Of a DNA stretch of 64,000 nt, positions 1-13,074 are shown one piece after another; the first letter of the stretch is position 1; each line of letters opens with the position of its first letter. The DNA is from Dictyophora rubrovolvata (taxonomy: Eukaryota > Basidiomycota > Agaricomycetes > Phallales > Phallaceae), in the NCBI GenBank assembly GCA_029959195.1, contig CP114125.1, forward strand, positions 1,240,001 through 1,304,000, read 5' to 3'. Below the pieces are notes generated by a model. It saw only the letters and a list, made by a program, of their open reading frames with translations. It had not been told where the DNA came from and ran no database searches. Made by a program: the position numbers and the translations under genes.

Positions 1-58
1 GGTTTTCTAGTTGAACTAGACGACTGAGAACATCATTGCTTACCCCAATTACCGTTAG

Positions 59-221
59 GAGAAAGGTTACCTGCCAGCATTGCAGTGCAAGCTCTTGGGG
101 CAATTGGACTGGCGGATGCGGAAGAGAAGTACAAGAGTGTAGAAAGAGCAAGTGAAACCAACATGGCGAGCCTTGAGGAGGATGTCGATAAACAGATGAG
201 TGTGTTCTTTTCTTCTTCTTA
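59..221 (+). CDS. 3'-terminal exon of an unidentified gene (partial)
   Basis: After a plausible 3' splice site (gttag just before the exon), one frame stays open for about 54 codons. It ends in a TAA after a run of serines (VFFSSS). The reading is rich in Ala, Glu and Lys (for example SVERASETNMASLEEDVDKQ) and looks like a charged helix. The rest of the gene would lie left of the window. No family is recognised. It could be chance, because only one short exon is visible. Confidence 0.35.
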
Positions 222-1136
222 AGGAATGTCAGATGTGTTCAAATGACGATGGGACAAATCTGCATATCGACTGTTGATTTTATATGAGGTCATACAGGAG
301 GTCAGATTATCATGCTTTGCAAAAACAATACCGTGAACCGGCGCGCATTATCAAAACACAAGAGTAATCCCTGACCATTATTAGTTTAGAATTCAGGTGA
401 CGAGTTGTTGAAATTAAACCGTTTAGTAACGTATTTTCTTTTCCAAGGGAAGGGGGTCCCACGGAGAAATCGAACCATGAAGTCATTTCGATAGAATTAT
501 TATTCGACACGTGAAAGGTGATAAAGCCCATGAGAGCCACGAGACCAAAATATGAAAGCATGACTAAACGCTTTAAAGAAATTGAGTAGATTCTGGAAGA
601 AAGTAAACCCTGCTTGGCTTGAGAAACACCTTTGAATAGAAACTTATTGTAAAATCGGTGGAGAACTCGGTTTTTCCTTGGAAAGTCGACGGAAGGATGC
701 CGTTTTGCCTTTTCGCCTTTTCGCCTGCTCTTGATGTGCCATACTACCACCGTCCACTGTTAACCAAACGAAGTTTTAACGTACTTTTATCGGTGCAATT
801 CCGCAGATAATAGGTCAGAATGCTTGATTTTGACTCCTGTTTGCTGATGTAACTGACGTGCTTAGCTTAGATAAGGGCTTACAGACTATGGGTGACACAC
901 CTCATCGTAGGCGTGGCATATCTTACGCGTTTCAATTCATTTTATAAATCCTAGAAAGACATCAAGTCTGTTTAACACTGACTGACATGTGATATATATG
1001 TATATCTGATTTCGGTCATAAAGCTACTAGAAAGTTCTGAATAGCGTTCCGAGTACTATATGTATTAATGGATTGGATTGGATGTAAAAAGCATGCGATA
1101 TGAAAGGTATTAGTGTTTCTTTTTAAGATATTCGTT
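222..1136. other. Intergenic, nothing recognised
   Basis: AT-rich sequence between the left-edge exon and the 3' end of the OSBP gene. The longest frame (310-750, minus) opens with GTG, shows no family motif, and contains only a chance-looking hydrophobic stretch. It probably holds 3' flanking sequence for genes on both sides. Confidence 0.5.
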
Positions 1137-3238
1137 CTAATTGTCATCAACTTCAACCTGAACCAGTTCGGCTTCAATCGATTTCTGGCCTTCTGTTGTC
1201 AAGAATGATTCTCCAGTTTCTATATCCTTCTCAAAGTGCACAGGCACAAACCTAATAATAAAACACTATCAATATTTTCCGAAAAGAAGAAGCGAAAAGG
1301 AAAGCATGGTAGCGTACTCGGTGCCTTTCTTCTTGCGCTCCGCAGCTAGATCTCTCTGACGTTGTTCAATAGCCAACTTGACCTTGGTGGCTTCACTATA
1401 CTCCTTTTTCAAAAGATTGCTCGTCACATGCTCCCATAGCTTCCGAGATTCATTTGGCTGTTGAACCGATATTGGTCGAACAGATTTCGGAATTACATGT
1501 AATGTCGAAAGATCGATCAACGTTTTCCATTCCTATGTATCGCAATCGTGAGTACTAGGCATTCAAAAAGAGATGACGATTGGGAGAGAAGATAATACAA
1601 TTTCGTTTGGCCGTTTCCATCGAATGTGGTGCTTCCAACTACCTTCGATTTGAGCGACAATTCTATCTCTTGGTACATGCTTCACCCGTGTCCAGGTGGC
1701 ACTGTCGTCTCCAGCCTTGCACGTATGAATGACACCTTCGACAGCAAATTGTGGTTTGCCAAACCAGGGCTACAAATCACATTCAGCAAAAACAAAAGAC
1801 ATGCGGATGAGTATGTTCGAAGCCAACCTCGTCTTTATAATCCAGGATTGCGCGATATATCACATCAGACTTGCCTCCGTCAACTGTGACCGTAATCTGC
1901 ACATTAAAGATTAGCAACAGACGAAGAAGAAAAAGGTTCAAAGCTCATGCAAAACAACGTACGGAATCTGATACTGTCGCATAAAAGCTTCCTCTCAGGA
2001 TACCGTTCACTTGGGCTGTGGGATGAGTGATCTGATACCGTTCACCTTCACCATAGCCACCATTGATCCTGATGAAGATGCCCTTATTTCGTGCTCCAGG
2101 ACCAATACGAATAGTTGTTCCAGATACTCGAGCTGATATCTGATCGACACCAGAAGCAACCATCTGCCTGGCCGGACAAGAAGCATACCATGAAGATATC
2201 GGAGGGTGATGGCAAACTTGTTCAGTCTGATAAAGAATGTTAATAATACACCTCATTCGGATCGATACTGAGACTTACAAGAAATACTACTCGGATGCGT
2301 TCTCCAGTCGCAGCGTCGCCCTCGAGCAATTGCCCGGTCTTGGCATCTAGATCGCTCTCGCCTAAACTCAGCTCCGATATGCCAGCTTCTAAATTAGACT
2401 CTCCAATTAAGGATTGAGGGATAGGAGAGGCAGGAGCGGATTTGCCTTCTCCTTTGAAGCTTGCCGAGCTCCTAATACTCAAGGCATCCGAGTTCCGATA
2501 GCCGTTCCTCGGCGGCGCAGCCAGAGTCGGGGTAAGAGAACCTTTGTTGTTGTTGTAGCTGCTGCTGCTTGCAGGCGAAGATTCGGCGGGCGCAGAGACG
2601 AAAAGGTGTTGTGTAGGAGGTTCATCGTAACCAGATGAATATGAAGCGGGAATAATGTCCCAATGTCCTCTGAAGTATTCCCCGAGGACCGAGTTATATG
2701 GCTTGCAGATCTTGCCTCGCTACACAGGCATTATTTCGATGAAAAGAGGTTTCTAGAGACACCAAGACTTACAATGAACTTGAGGTCCTTGCTGAAAGTA
2801 AATCGAACGACAGCTAATATACGATAAAAAGGATCGTCAACATCATTGATTCTGACAATCGCGTTCGTCATTAGCTCATCGTCGTCCAACGTTTAAATAA
2901 GGAAATCTAACTTACGCCGCAAACAAATCGGGCCTGTCCAGGTAAGTCCAATATTCCAAATTCGGGATTGGTTCCATTAGAGAAGCAGGAAGAGAAATAC
3001 GCCTGATAGAAATTGTACGGAGTAGTGAGACATGAACTCATTTTTTTGCCTCGAGCAAAACAGGGTCATACATTGCTGCTATATCTTTGACACCCAAGCA
3101 CTTCTTTAAAATGCTCATTATAGTCTTTATTTTTCCACCCTCTCCACCGTCTGGAACAGATTGGGCTGGAACGGAATCAATCTCTTCGTCCTCGTAAACT
3201 TCAATCGCGGGGTCGTTCTCATCAGGAATCGTGGTCAT
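1137..3238 (-). CDS. Oxysterol-binding protein (OSBP/Osh family lipid-transfer protein)
   Basis: Known role of the family: non-vesicular transfer of sterol and phosphoinositide or phosphatidylserine between ER and other membranes. The ATG at 3238 opens MTTIPDENDPAIEV. The first intron starts at 3071 and splices to MRISLPASLMEPIPNLEYW at 3002. Later exons give KPYNSVLGEYFRGHWD, a serine-rich insert near 2250-2600, and the family fingerprint as EQVCHHPPIS near 2210-2240, where the usual reading is EQVSHHPPIS. Further exons give WFGKPQFAVEGVIHTC and the C-terminal IEQRQRDLAAERKKKGTEF, then FVPVHFEKD, ending at TAG 1137-1139. No PH, ankyrin or GOLD domain is visible, so it is a short OSBP-domain-only type, perhaps Osh6/7-like. 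The domain order is complete and no break was found. Middle exon boundaries are approximate. Confidence 0.9.
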
Positions 3239-4193
3239 AGTGATAGAGAGAAAACGAGAAAGGATGAACCAAGGATAACTCCCAAAGGCTTAGTGAAGTG
3301 AAAGGCAAATTCGGGAATAAAAGTAAAAAAAGGATATCAGGAGTATCAGGAGTCAAAGTGAAGTAAATTGTGAAGATGTGGCCGTGCTCAGCCTGCGCAG
3401 TGTGATTGGCCCTTGAGTCCAATCACGTGCTTTTTCCAGTTCAGCCCTGGAGGTCAAAGCTATGTATTCCGTTACTCAACTGCGACCATATACTATTTTT
3501 CAAGGTTGGCAAACAAACAAAAAGTATTCTCTTACTTTACAGCTTCAAGAATAATGAAATAAAAGCAACTATATCGACTAACGATCTTTAAGGACTAAGA
3601 GCATAATTACGCACGTGTCTTGGCAAACCTTGGAATTGCCAATCATGGTAATTCTTTTGTTATAGCTGTCATTAGTGCAGTCAAGTTGGATTTATGGGAA
3701 TGTACATGTTCAATAGAACGGCATCGTTGATTGATAGTATATTGCTGATATTGATTGCCATCGGCGATTTGAGAGGAATATCGGGAAACGCACCGTTTCC
3801 GCTGGGCGATGACATCGATGAACTATCACCAAACTTTATGTTCGTGGGTGTCATCGTATGAAATCAATAGGTGGAGCAATTACGAAAAGTTCACATGCTT
3901 ACTATTAACTACATATGTCCTCTCCAAACCGGACGTCAGTAAATAATCAATGGCATGAACTCTCCTGAACCTCCTGCAAAGAGGGGGAGAAAATACTCGA
4001 TAAGTATGCCTTTTATATGTTTGACGTAAGGTATGGCAGATAACGAAAGGCCTTATCTGCGGAATCGAAATTCCCATTTTGTTCGGCTGGACGGGAATAT
4101 CCGGTTATATTGCAGCCACTCATATTTTGAGCGGGTGATGACAAGGCAAGATGAAAGCCAAAGTGAATGTTTCCTCCTTGTTCCTAGTATTCC
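3239..4193. other. Intergenic, upstream of the OSBP gene
   Basis: Presumed OSBP promoter side. No frame here has splice signals plus family motifs. Nothing specific is seen. Confidence 0.5.
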
Positions 4194-4945
4194 TCATGTT
4201 ACTTCCTGGTCTTTGAGTCTGTAGACTGACCCTCTCCGAATCTTCACGGAAATAGCATAGGCGGCGACGAAGTCATTCAGTGTTTTCCATTGGGGGTAAT
4301 AAACGTCAAAAGACAGCCCGACTTGAATACACCCCATCTTCTGTACGTCCATTTCAGAAATCCGCATTGTTTTCAACATTCTCCTCGTGGATCAGGAACT
4401 TTTGCGAATCCAACGTTACCGTAGATCATGAATTGGAACGTCACCTACCGGGATAATAGGAGCCATGATTTCATAGCGAGGTTCTTCGGGAAGACCAGAG
4501 GACCCTGGAAATCGAGCAAGTAAACAGGAAGAAGAAGTCATTATGGAAGGAATACGTCATAAGGGGGAAACTACGTACCGTAAAGCATATTTTGACATCA
4601 AACCCTGGATCCCATGATACCGAAAAGTCCCAAGGGTTATTAGCAGGGAGCTAGGAGTAAATCTTGGGACAAATATCTCATTCCTCTTGTCTCGGAGGTT
4701 CGCGAAACATAACTTTTTTTGACCGCGGGCACTCGGTATCCCGGATGAGCCTCCGAGAATCCAAGTCCACAGGAAGGACGGAAGGATTCTTTCAGAATCG
4801 TATGGGGAGCCTCCAAGGGGAAATAGATAAGAAAAATAGACTGTGGGATAGCCAAAACTTCGAGCGCTTAGATAGGGAAAGAGGGCTGAACAACACGGCA
4901 GCGGCCAGATACGTACTTAGCGGGCAAGCGTTCCGCTGATCCCAT
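4194..4945 (-). CDS. Possible spliced gene, unidentified
   Basis: A possible start ATG at 4945 (MGSAERLPA) is followed within 30 bases by a good 5' splice site (gtacgt). Two short stretches between good splice signals look coding. One, near 4500-4600, reads FDVKICF then GSSGLPEEPRYEIMAPIIP. The other, near 4220-4370, reads IQVGLSFDVYYPQWKTLNDF. I could not join all pieces in one frame, and no family is recognised. It may be a real small gene, a decayed one, or chance. Confidence 0.25.
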
Positions 4946-7184
4946 TTTTTCTTCGAAGAAAGTCTTCTTCTTGCTATCACCGAACAGAACTTGGGATTAA
5001 ACTACCACGTGATAATGTCTAAACAAAGAGGAACAGCTTTTCCAGGTAAGAGGTTAAGGATAGAGGATGACATAGTAGCACCAGGTACGGGATCTTGTCT
5101 TGTACTATTTATTGCACAAACGGCCGTTTATTGCAAAGTCAACTGCATTTTCTGATAAATTTTCTCTTAGAAGCAAGAAATATTTAGGTTCATAAGAGGA
5201 ACTTAACTTTTTTTTCTATCCGATTTCGTGACTGCACAACAATATGAAAGGCGTTGCGGGCATCCGATTTGACACAACAAATTAAGTGAGGCATGGCTTT
5301 CGTGTTGTTCATTGATTTTGAAAGCACCAGAGAAGCCTTTCTGAACAAGAAAGAAGCTCAATAAAATGTAGTCCAAATTTGGTCTTTCTTTTCTCTTAGA
5401 CTCGGAGCTAAACGGGGACGCACACGTCCAAGGAATCCATCACGGACAAAGCACATTCTTGAGCTGCGCAGCTTCGAGAAAGAATACAATCATAAATTGA
5501 TTCTCTGAAGGCACGGAAATCGAAATTAAGGTAAAAAAAACCGATTGTCAGGTGAGTTCTCACCTGTATACCGTAAGACGTACCGACAACTTCCCACCCA
5601 GGCTCATCGTGGCTGCAGAACTTTAATGTTCATTTAGCTTGACTCATACTTTTTCTTCGGAACTTATGCAGCAAAAAAAAAAGCAGTTCATTATAATAAT
5701 CCACGTCGGTCATTTGACTGAATGGCCGTCTTAGTTTCCGGGGTAAAACGGTCTCGTCAATATTTGAACACGAGGTAGTAAGAAGAAGAACAGACCTTTG
5801 GCAATTTCTCACGGTTTGATGTTATAGATTAGGTTGTTAAACTGTTTTTTTTCTGCGTTTTTTCGGTATTTTGTTTATGATGTTGTAGGGCCCCACAAGG
5901 CAAAGGCCTGGTCGGGTGATGAAGTGCTCTTGGCCCCATCAAAATTCAATGTTATTAAGGTCACGGTTTACTATTGGTTATGCCGTATGCTATATTCAGG
6001 TGATGGATTGCTTCCTAAATTTCACAACATGTCTAACTATGGTATATATTAGTGTGCTTGAATACTTTCACTTCCGTCGAATTTTTAACGGCGTTCATTT
6101 TCTAATGCTGTTGTTGCATTGAAAATAGATTTCTCCCTCAAAACAAAAGGATGACAAGCGGTAAAACGTTGTTTAAGCTACGTCAGATCCTTTCCCACCT
6201 TGTGTTTTTTTGAAACGTTACCACTTCCTAATTTAACAGCGTCCTACTCGCCAATTTATCCGTGTCTTCTGAAATTACCTCGGTGAGGGAGAGAAGAGTT
6301 TTATGTGTTACCCGCATGATGTGCATGTTGCCAGTGGGCTATCCGAACAACGTTCAACTTGTGGCGTTTCCGTCATGATAATTGGCTCTTCACACTTCTT
6401 TGTGAGGGTAGCGAGCGTCATCTGCGTCGCAAATTAGAACATGTCGGCTTCATCCGGACTCGCTTGACTGCGGGGAATCCCCGAGCGAAAGGGAAAGAAG
6501 GAACTGAGTTTTGGCACAGAACATCGGTGTTTTGAAAATCCCCTCCTCGTCCTCTAGAATATAATAAAGCTCATTATCCTCGGATTTTACGCCAGGGCCA
6601 CGTATTCATGTCTCTAATCCCGAATATTCATCGATATATCGCTTGGAGGAGAGGATATTGCCCATGCCGTTGAGCCCACGATGGACCTCCGGGTCGATAA
6701 ACTATCATTACGCTGTCCTATGCACGTGGACCTGTCTCTTCGTATCTCACGCAGATAATAATGAGAATATCGTATGCACCTGTTTTCCTATTCATTCGAT
6801 CTTTGTTTTCTAACCCTTCATATGGACATTCTTCTTGCGGATGAGTGCCGACCCGCCAGACAGTGATTCCGTGCGGGTCATTACATATCTATCAAACCAG
6901 TCTCTTTCCTTCCTTTAGGCCCAAATCCCAAGATGGTTATCATTTGGGCATTTTCAAGTTATCAGAATAGATTTTATTACGGTTATGTATCTGTGTGTGG
7001 CGTCGTATGGGGTCTCTTTGTACTGAGCGGGGAAACTGGTATACCCAGATTTTCTGCACAAACACTTTCAACATACAGCCACACACCGTATTCAGTTTTG
7101 AAAAAGCATAGTCGGTTTTTAATATGCGCTATTGTTAGGTCTTATCCATATGCCACGTCATGCAAACTGTCGCGCTCGTACTTC
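4946..7184. other. Long AT-rich intergenic stretch
   Basis: No frame with credible splice signals or family motifs was found on either strand across more than 2 kb. Short hydrophobic frames at 5834-6122 come from T-rich sequence and do not look coding. There is no tRNA-like or repeat structure that I can support. Confidence 0.5.
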
Positions 7185-7977
7185 CTAAACACCATATCTC
7201 TGCTTGATCGCCGCCCAGGCAGAAGCCGCTGATGGATATTGTGCAACAAACCGATCCATATCGTCCTCCTGTATCCTGTTGATATCAACCTGCTCCCAAT
7301 AACGCGTCACAACGTATAGGAGGTGTTCAGCATCCTCCTGCGATCCTCGGCTGGTATTGCACGAAGGATCGGTCAGCTAGACTATTTCATTGAGATCGAA
7401 GCAAGCGGAACAAACCTCGTCCAGGCCCTCAATTTGGCTCTGACAAACTCTGTAATGCTGAGGAATGGGATATTGTGTATCTGCATAATTCGTGAGGCGT
7501 TAAGATTTCGGGGACCCTCCTCTCCAGCAGGAAGAACTTCAAACTCAATTGCCGGAATAGGCTCATGGTATTTGACATACAGTCTGAATGGTTTTAAAAA
7601 AGTAGATTTGTTAGAGATAATAAATCATTCTTGCCAAAATACTTGCCTGTTGCTCCATCCGACAAGAGTCGCGGTCATTACTTCGTTACCTGCGAGAGCT
7701 TGCCGGACGAGACGGAATGGATGTGTAGATCCCGTCCCTTCAACTATGCAGAATAATTCCTGGGAAACGATGAACGGGGTATTTAGCATGTGTTCTTTCT
7801 TTTGGCAAGAAGTCCCTTGGAAAGTGATATCCATACCTCCGAGGACCTAGGTGATCCTAGTAGAACGGTGAGGAAACCGCCATGAAAGGCGTGCGGGATA
7901 TCCTGGGTTCGAAGGATCGTGGAAAGAGTCGCAGCGGCTTGAAACAATCGTCGAGTGGAAGAAGAAGAAGAACTCAT
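7185..7977 (-). CDS. Nucleotidyltransferase-like protein, probably non-catalytic
   Basis: A four-exon gene of roughly 205 residues. Exon 1 opens MSSSSSSTRRLFQAAATLS and contains IPHAFHGGFLTVLLGSPRSS. Exon 2 continues EELFCIVEGTG and LVGWSNR. Exon 3 has LYVKYHEPIPAIEFEVLPAG and IPFLSITEFVRAKL. The last exon has LLYVVTRYWEQVDINRIQED and ends IKQRYGV before TAG. The layout of GG, then G-x-x-R, then an acidic or hydrophobic strand resembles minimal (AbiEii-type) nucleotidyltransferases. Where that fold has its DxD metal ligands this protein has ELF, so catalysis is doubtful. The fold assignment is inference. Intron 2 appears to use a GC donor (AG then gcaagt). Conserved proteins of this look are common in mushroom genomes, but their function is unknown to me. 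Confidence 0.7.
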
Positions 7978-10061
7978 GGGTGGCTCAATTGGACCAACAT
8001 GTTATAAGGTAGATATGCAAGAACAAAAAAGGAGGACGAAGGAGAAAAAAAGTTGAAGTAACGAGTTAAAGGGCCTTTGAGCAGACGCGCATAAAATTTT
8101 GGGCCGGAAGAGTTCATTTAGAGAGCGGCCCTTGCCGGTAGACTCAGAGTACCTACATGGTATGTAATGCAGACTAAGGGAGTTGATCTGGCTCATTATG
8201 TTTCCCCTGCATGTGACCGAACTTCTAAGATCGTCAGCTGATATTTTGTAATCACATCCAATTCCGACTATGCGGTCAACGAGAAGACATACCGTGTTAG
8301 CAAGAAAGAGAGACCTTCTCCCTATGGAGTCCTTGTTGCATTCAAGGAGACAATGGTTCCTTTCCTGAGGGAAATACAAATTTCACCGGGGTCTAAACAC
8401 CTTCCCCCACAATGTCCGAGAGCTAAAACTGGCCTCAACGTGCCTCCGGAATTTAAATCTAGATGAGTTAGGGTCCATGGTTTCATAGATTTTCGGGGAT
8501 GTGAAGTCGCAGACGTTCTGGGGCCTTTTGCTTCCGGCCGTCTTGGCCGTACATATATTGGCTGACTAAGCCGTTCGACCATCTTTTTATACCACAGACA
8601 GTCGTTTCTTAAGTTTGAACGTCATTGTGTTATTAGCTGGTCTTGTATCATATATAGATTCCACATCGATTGTTTCCAGATGTTTGGGTTCAGACATGAT
8701 TTCCAATTCAATACATACTCATGAACGTGATTGAGGAAACCAATGGCCGATCAAAAACGAGTTGTTTTGTTCACATCCAAAAATCAAAACACATCGTGAC
8801 CGTGAACATTTGTTTATAGCTGCTTCCATGTGGTAAAACATGGTAATATTTCTTTTTTAAATAAAGTTCTGCACTTCTTCGGCTCATGTATAGCTACCAC
8901 TCATTTCCAGCGAATCACTGCTTACGCAGTTTCGGTTTTCCCTGCCAGGTTGCACGTTACGAATTTTAATCAAACTTTTCTCAATTCATCGTGGCAAGCA
9001 GAAATACGTTTGCGGATGTCGGATAATCACACTTATTCAGTCGATGAACCTCGTTCAGACTCATCAGCTCCACCCTGCCGAGTCATTTACAAAAATTAGC
9101 CTTGTCCACCGCGTTCCGACAGTAGCCCAGTAACAGTAGAGGTTCGTCTAGTTGTCAGATATTTATAGCAGGCAATACGAACCATCACAGTGACGATTGA
9201 TCGATTGATCTAAAGATGTAGAAGACTCCGCGTACACGAATGCATATCATCCACATACACACCGAGTTTAATCCAACGTCAGGTAGTATCTGGCAAAGTC
9301 ATAATCATCGGGTGTATACATGACCATGGATGGAGGATAGTTTATGTAAGTAGGGATACCTTTCTATAAATGCTTTGGATCGTCGAAGAACCCAGGCTTC
9401 GTTTATTATAGCCATCCCGAAAAACACCTGAGAGAAGTCAAGTCGTGGCGATTAAAATTTGATTTCAAATAAAAATTTAAGGATCTGATCCTCATCATAA
9501 TTGAGGGAAGCTTGAATGAGGGGAAGGAAGAAAGAGAAAAAAATGGATGATCTAGAATATACATCAATCGCACATGCACTGTTTGAGCATGTGTTGGCTG
9601 ACCTGCCAGTGACAAAGCTAGGAGAATTATAGATCACGGGTTTGACTCTTTTCGACTCGTGCATTCACATACACCTAATTAGTCTCTGCATATAAATTGC
9701 AATGGAAGCGAAGTCTTCTCACATATGACAGCTAGACTCCCATGATATATTTTTCAACAAAAGCGAACTCGGACCACCTTCCATCTTTCGGGATTTGGCA
9801 CTACGAGGTGTAACGTTATCGTGATGGTATACATCCCGCCACTAAATACATTGTGCGGTAAAACTTTTATCTGATAATTGAAAGTGAGAAGCCAGGCTGC
9901 ACGACTCGGAAGTTAGTACGAAAAGAAGTTGGGTTACGTCATCACTTCACTTGAGCGCTTATGTCGTTTGACCCTTCGCCAAGTTCCCTACCGAAAAGAA
10001 AAAAGAATAGCACAAGACGCTGTTCAGCAAGAGAATTCTATTTCCTTGCTTAGACATAGTG
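7978..10061. other. Intergenic between the NTase-like gene and MRS2
   Basis: Frames at 8002-8582 (minus) and 8830-9099 (plus) stay open but have no recognisable domain and no consistent exon structure. They are most likely chance. The right end holds the MRS2 promoter. No TATA-like element stands out. Confidence 0.45.
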
Positions 10062-13000
10062 ATGCGTGGCATTCTAGCGTTTCTCAATACACCAAAGGGC
10101 CAAAGACAAATCAGACAATCAAAGTTTTCAACAATTTGTTATTACAATACCCGCCAATGTTGCCATACTTCAAAATTGCCGTTACCGTACATGACACGAT
10201 GTATGTCATCGTTTCTGAGGAATTCTACCGCTCCGCGCACATCAAGGGACTCAATCAATAGCATATCGGAAGCCGAGGAGGCTGTTAGGCAAGCTATATT
10301 GGACAAGGTGTTGCGAGCAGGACGACAAACGCCTGCAGAACTCATGTTACGATGTACGTTTCTTTGTTCTGGCTCGAAAATGAGATCAAATAGTTGCGGC
10401 ATTATACTTTCAGGTACTATTCTTGATGCTGAAGGTACGTGCCCGGTCTTCATATTATTATGAGGGCGAAAAGAGGAGAATTATCGGAGAATTCCCTACC
10501 CGTTTCTTTCACCCTGTTTCGTGTTTTTATGCCTTCCTCCTGTATTCATCGCTGTTGACGAATTCTTTTCTTTTGAGGGATGCTTCTATAGGTGTTGTCA
10601 GAACTATATCTGGCGAGTTCAAAAAGTCAGACTTGTGCGCTGAACACCAATTAAACGTATGTAGTAAGCCCATTCAACGTTCATCTATTCCAAATCAGAA
10701 CTCTTTCGTCCGACACTACTCGTTTCGATTGCGTGCTCAAACGCGTGGTCGCACGAGTAATTTTAACGTGCTTAATTCGTGTTCTTTACTCAAAAGGTTA
10801 TCCTTAGCCTCGTGACCTCCGCAAAATCGACTCTCGTATACCAAATCTTGTACCGACTATCCTAACAAGAAAGGAGGGATTTTTGGTACGTAAGGTTTCG
10901 TAGCTTCTTTTTCACATAAAGTATCTGATATTGAGTCAAACTCGTCTTTTGTAATAGGTCAGTATACTTCATATACGGGCTCTTGTCAAAGCCGATGCCG
11001 TCATTCTATTCGACACATACGGATCTACTGATTCGCGGTTACATTCCATATTCTTATACCATTTAGAGGTGAGAAGAAACCGGTCAACTGGCGCCGCACA
11101 TAATGCATCATGGCTCACAAAATGCAATCTATTATAGCATAACCTAAAAATTAAGGGGCTCAACGCTTTACCATATGAATTCCGAGCTTTAGAGTCAATC
11201 TTGGTCTCAGTTCTGAGCGCTCTTGAGGCCGAGATGGTGTTCATGCGTAATCTAATCGGTGGCTTGTTAGCTGAACTGGAGGACGATATAGATCGTGACA
11301 AGTTCAAAAGATTGCTTCATTATTCAAGGCGGCTGTCGGCGTTTCTGAATAGGGCAAAACTGGTAAGTTGAAGATTTAGTTTTTCCGGCCCAATGCTACG
11401 CCGCGGATGAGATCTGCTTTGCTTTGAATGAAGCTTGGTTGAGCTGGTCGGTTCATGTCTAGGTGGCTCCGGGCCGGATTAAGGCTCGACAAACAAGGGT
11501 CTGAAAAGACTTGTCATACGGATCGCCTCTCTTTCATGTCTGTTTGGGGATACGAATTACTAACTGTCTTCACTTTTAGGTCGGAGAAGCTATTGACGAG
11601 GTTCTTGAGCAAGGTAGGGCTGGCTGCTCCGCATCCTTCATTTTTTCCCTACGCTTCTTTTACTATCCCCACTTTGCACACATTAAATTGCGCAAGGGGT
11701 GGTCGCGCTTGGCATCATGGGGTGCCGTCCACGTCTGTCGATTACGATCTCTTCTCTCTTCTTCTCGCACTCTATATCCCCACCACGTCACCCATCCATC
11801 ATGACAGCCATGGTCTTTCCTCTCTGGGCTGCTTTTCGCCGCTATCGTTTTTGTCAGTGGTTGGCGGAGGATCATGTTCTCTTTTGACCCTTGGCTTTCC
11901 ATACCTCGCCCAATCCGGCCTGGCGCTACTTGCATTGTTCTTTTTTCTTTTTTCTCGCTGTTGACCCCTATTTTTCATCTTCGTCGTTAGCTAATGATCG
12001 TCACATTGTGCTTTTTTAACAGATGAAGATCTGAACGCCATGTATCTAAGCGATAAAAAAGCGAACAAACCACGCGCACTGAACGATCATGAAGATTTGG
12101 AAGTTTTACTCGAGTCATTCTCGAAACAAGCAGAGGAAATTGTGAATGAAGCGGAGAATATTTCTGTACGTCTTGTGACTGATTTGAAATGGACGGGATC
12201 CGAATGTCTCATCCTCTTCTTTCTTTCAGAGCAATGTCCAATCAACACAAGAGATCGTTGAGCTCATTTTGGATTCTAATCGGAATGCCTTGCTGGGGCT
12301 TGATTTGAAGGTTTCTATTGGAACATTGGGAATTGGCACTGGTGCGCTTGTGGCCGGGTTGTTTGGTATGAATGTAGGTACCGGTGTTTATGTTTATGAC
12401 TTGTTGTTGTCGAAAAGGATCTTTATGTTCTTCTCGCCTTCCGGGTCTTCGGGTTCCTTTCCGATGTCAGCTGGGGTCAACGCTGTGCATGATAACCTGA
12501 CTCCGACGGCTTTCGAGGACCAAAGTCAAAAGACGTCTTTATATCCACATTCCACATTCTTCTCTCTTATCTTATCATCGCAATACTTGTCCCTTATCAT
12601 TGATTACTCCTTTCATTTCTAGCTCACATCTCATCTTGAATCAAAACCATATGCATTCGGCATAATGTCGGGAGTTGCAGCACTGGTCAGTCTTTGTATC
12701 ACTGTTGGTGGATTAAGAAGGTAAGCTTGAAGCGTGTTTTTTTTTCAATTGCACAGTTCGCATGTTTGTTATTATCGTCATTCTCAATGTGCCTATTTTT
12801 GGCAAACCTCTCATTCTACCTGCTTCTGTTCATTCATCACCTTCACCACCTTCATCACATATTCTGACAAATTTAACCCTCTAGACTTGCAAAGATTCGC
12901 AAAGTTGGTTTATCTGCTGGAGCGGGTACAGGCCCTATTGGCGTCATACGAAGTTCGGGCACCACGGGAGGAGAACGGATTGCTGGATCTGAAGATCATG

Positions 13001-13074
13001 CGTCGTCACCTCATGGTGTGAAGAAACGGTGGATATTGTTACCTTTGAGGAAGAGAAATCGGGGTGGAGAGTAG
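10062..13074 (+). CDS. MRS2: MRS2-type mitochondrial Mg2+ channel (CorA superfamily)
   Basis: Moves Mg2+ into the mitochondrial matrix across the inner membrane (known for Mrs2). Eleven exons join in one frame: 10062-10353, 10414-10434, 10592-10656, 10808-10885, 10958-11068, 11138-11362, 11580-11613, 12023-12165, 12230-12373, 12623-12720, 12885-13074. The first 55 or so residues contain Arg and Lys but no acidic residue, as in a matrix-targeting presequence, which is why I chose the ATG at 10062. Family motifs follow: PRDLRKIDSRIPNLVPTIL, ALVKADAVILFDTYG, LPYEFRALESILVSVLSALE and ELEDDIDRDKFKRLLHYSRR. The signature GMN occurs in ALVAGLFGMNLTSHLE at the end of TM1, and TM2 follows as SGVAALVSLCITVGGL. 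Exon 2 is only 21 bases. The intron at 11614-12022 is about 409 bases, long for this genome. No break was seen. Confidence 0.93.

Noticed and set aside
310-750. 146-codon minus-strand frame with a hydrophobic stretch
   Set aside because: Opens with GTG, has no upstream ATG, no splice context and no family motif. Likely chance in AT-rich DNA.
6933-7850. Plus-strand frames across the NTase-like gene
   Set aside because: Antisense to a minus-strand gene with consistent exons and motifs.
7900-7915. ggttcgaa string resembling a tRNA B box
   Set aside because: No A box or cloverleaf at the right spacing; it lies in the first exon of the NTase-like gene.
8002-8582. Two overlapping minus-strand frames as a possible gene
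   Set aside because: No consistent join, no motif, and the readings look unlike the neighbouring coding sequence.
11455-11964. 169-codon plus-strand frame inside the MRS2 gene
   Set aside because: Falls mostly in the long MRS2 intron and in the wrong frame for the exon it overlaps; composition is low-complexity Ser/Leu/Phe.
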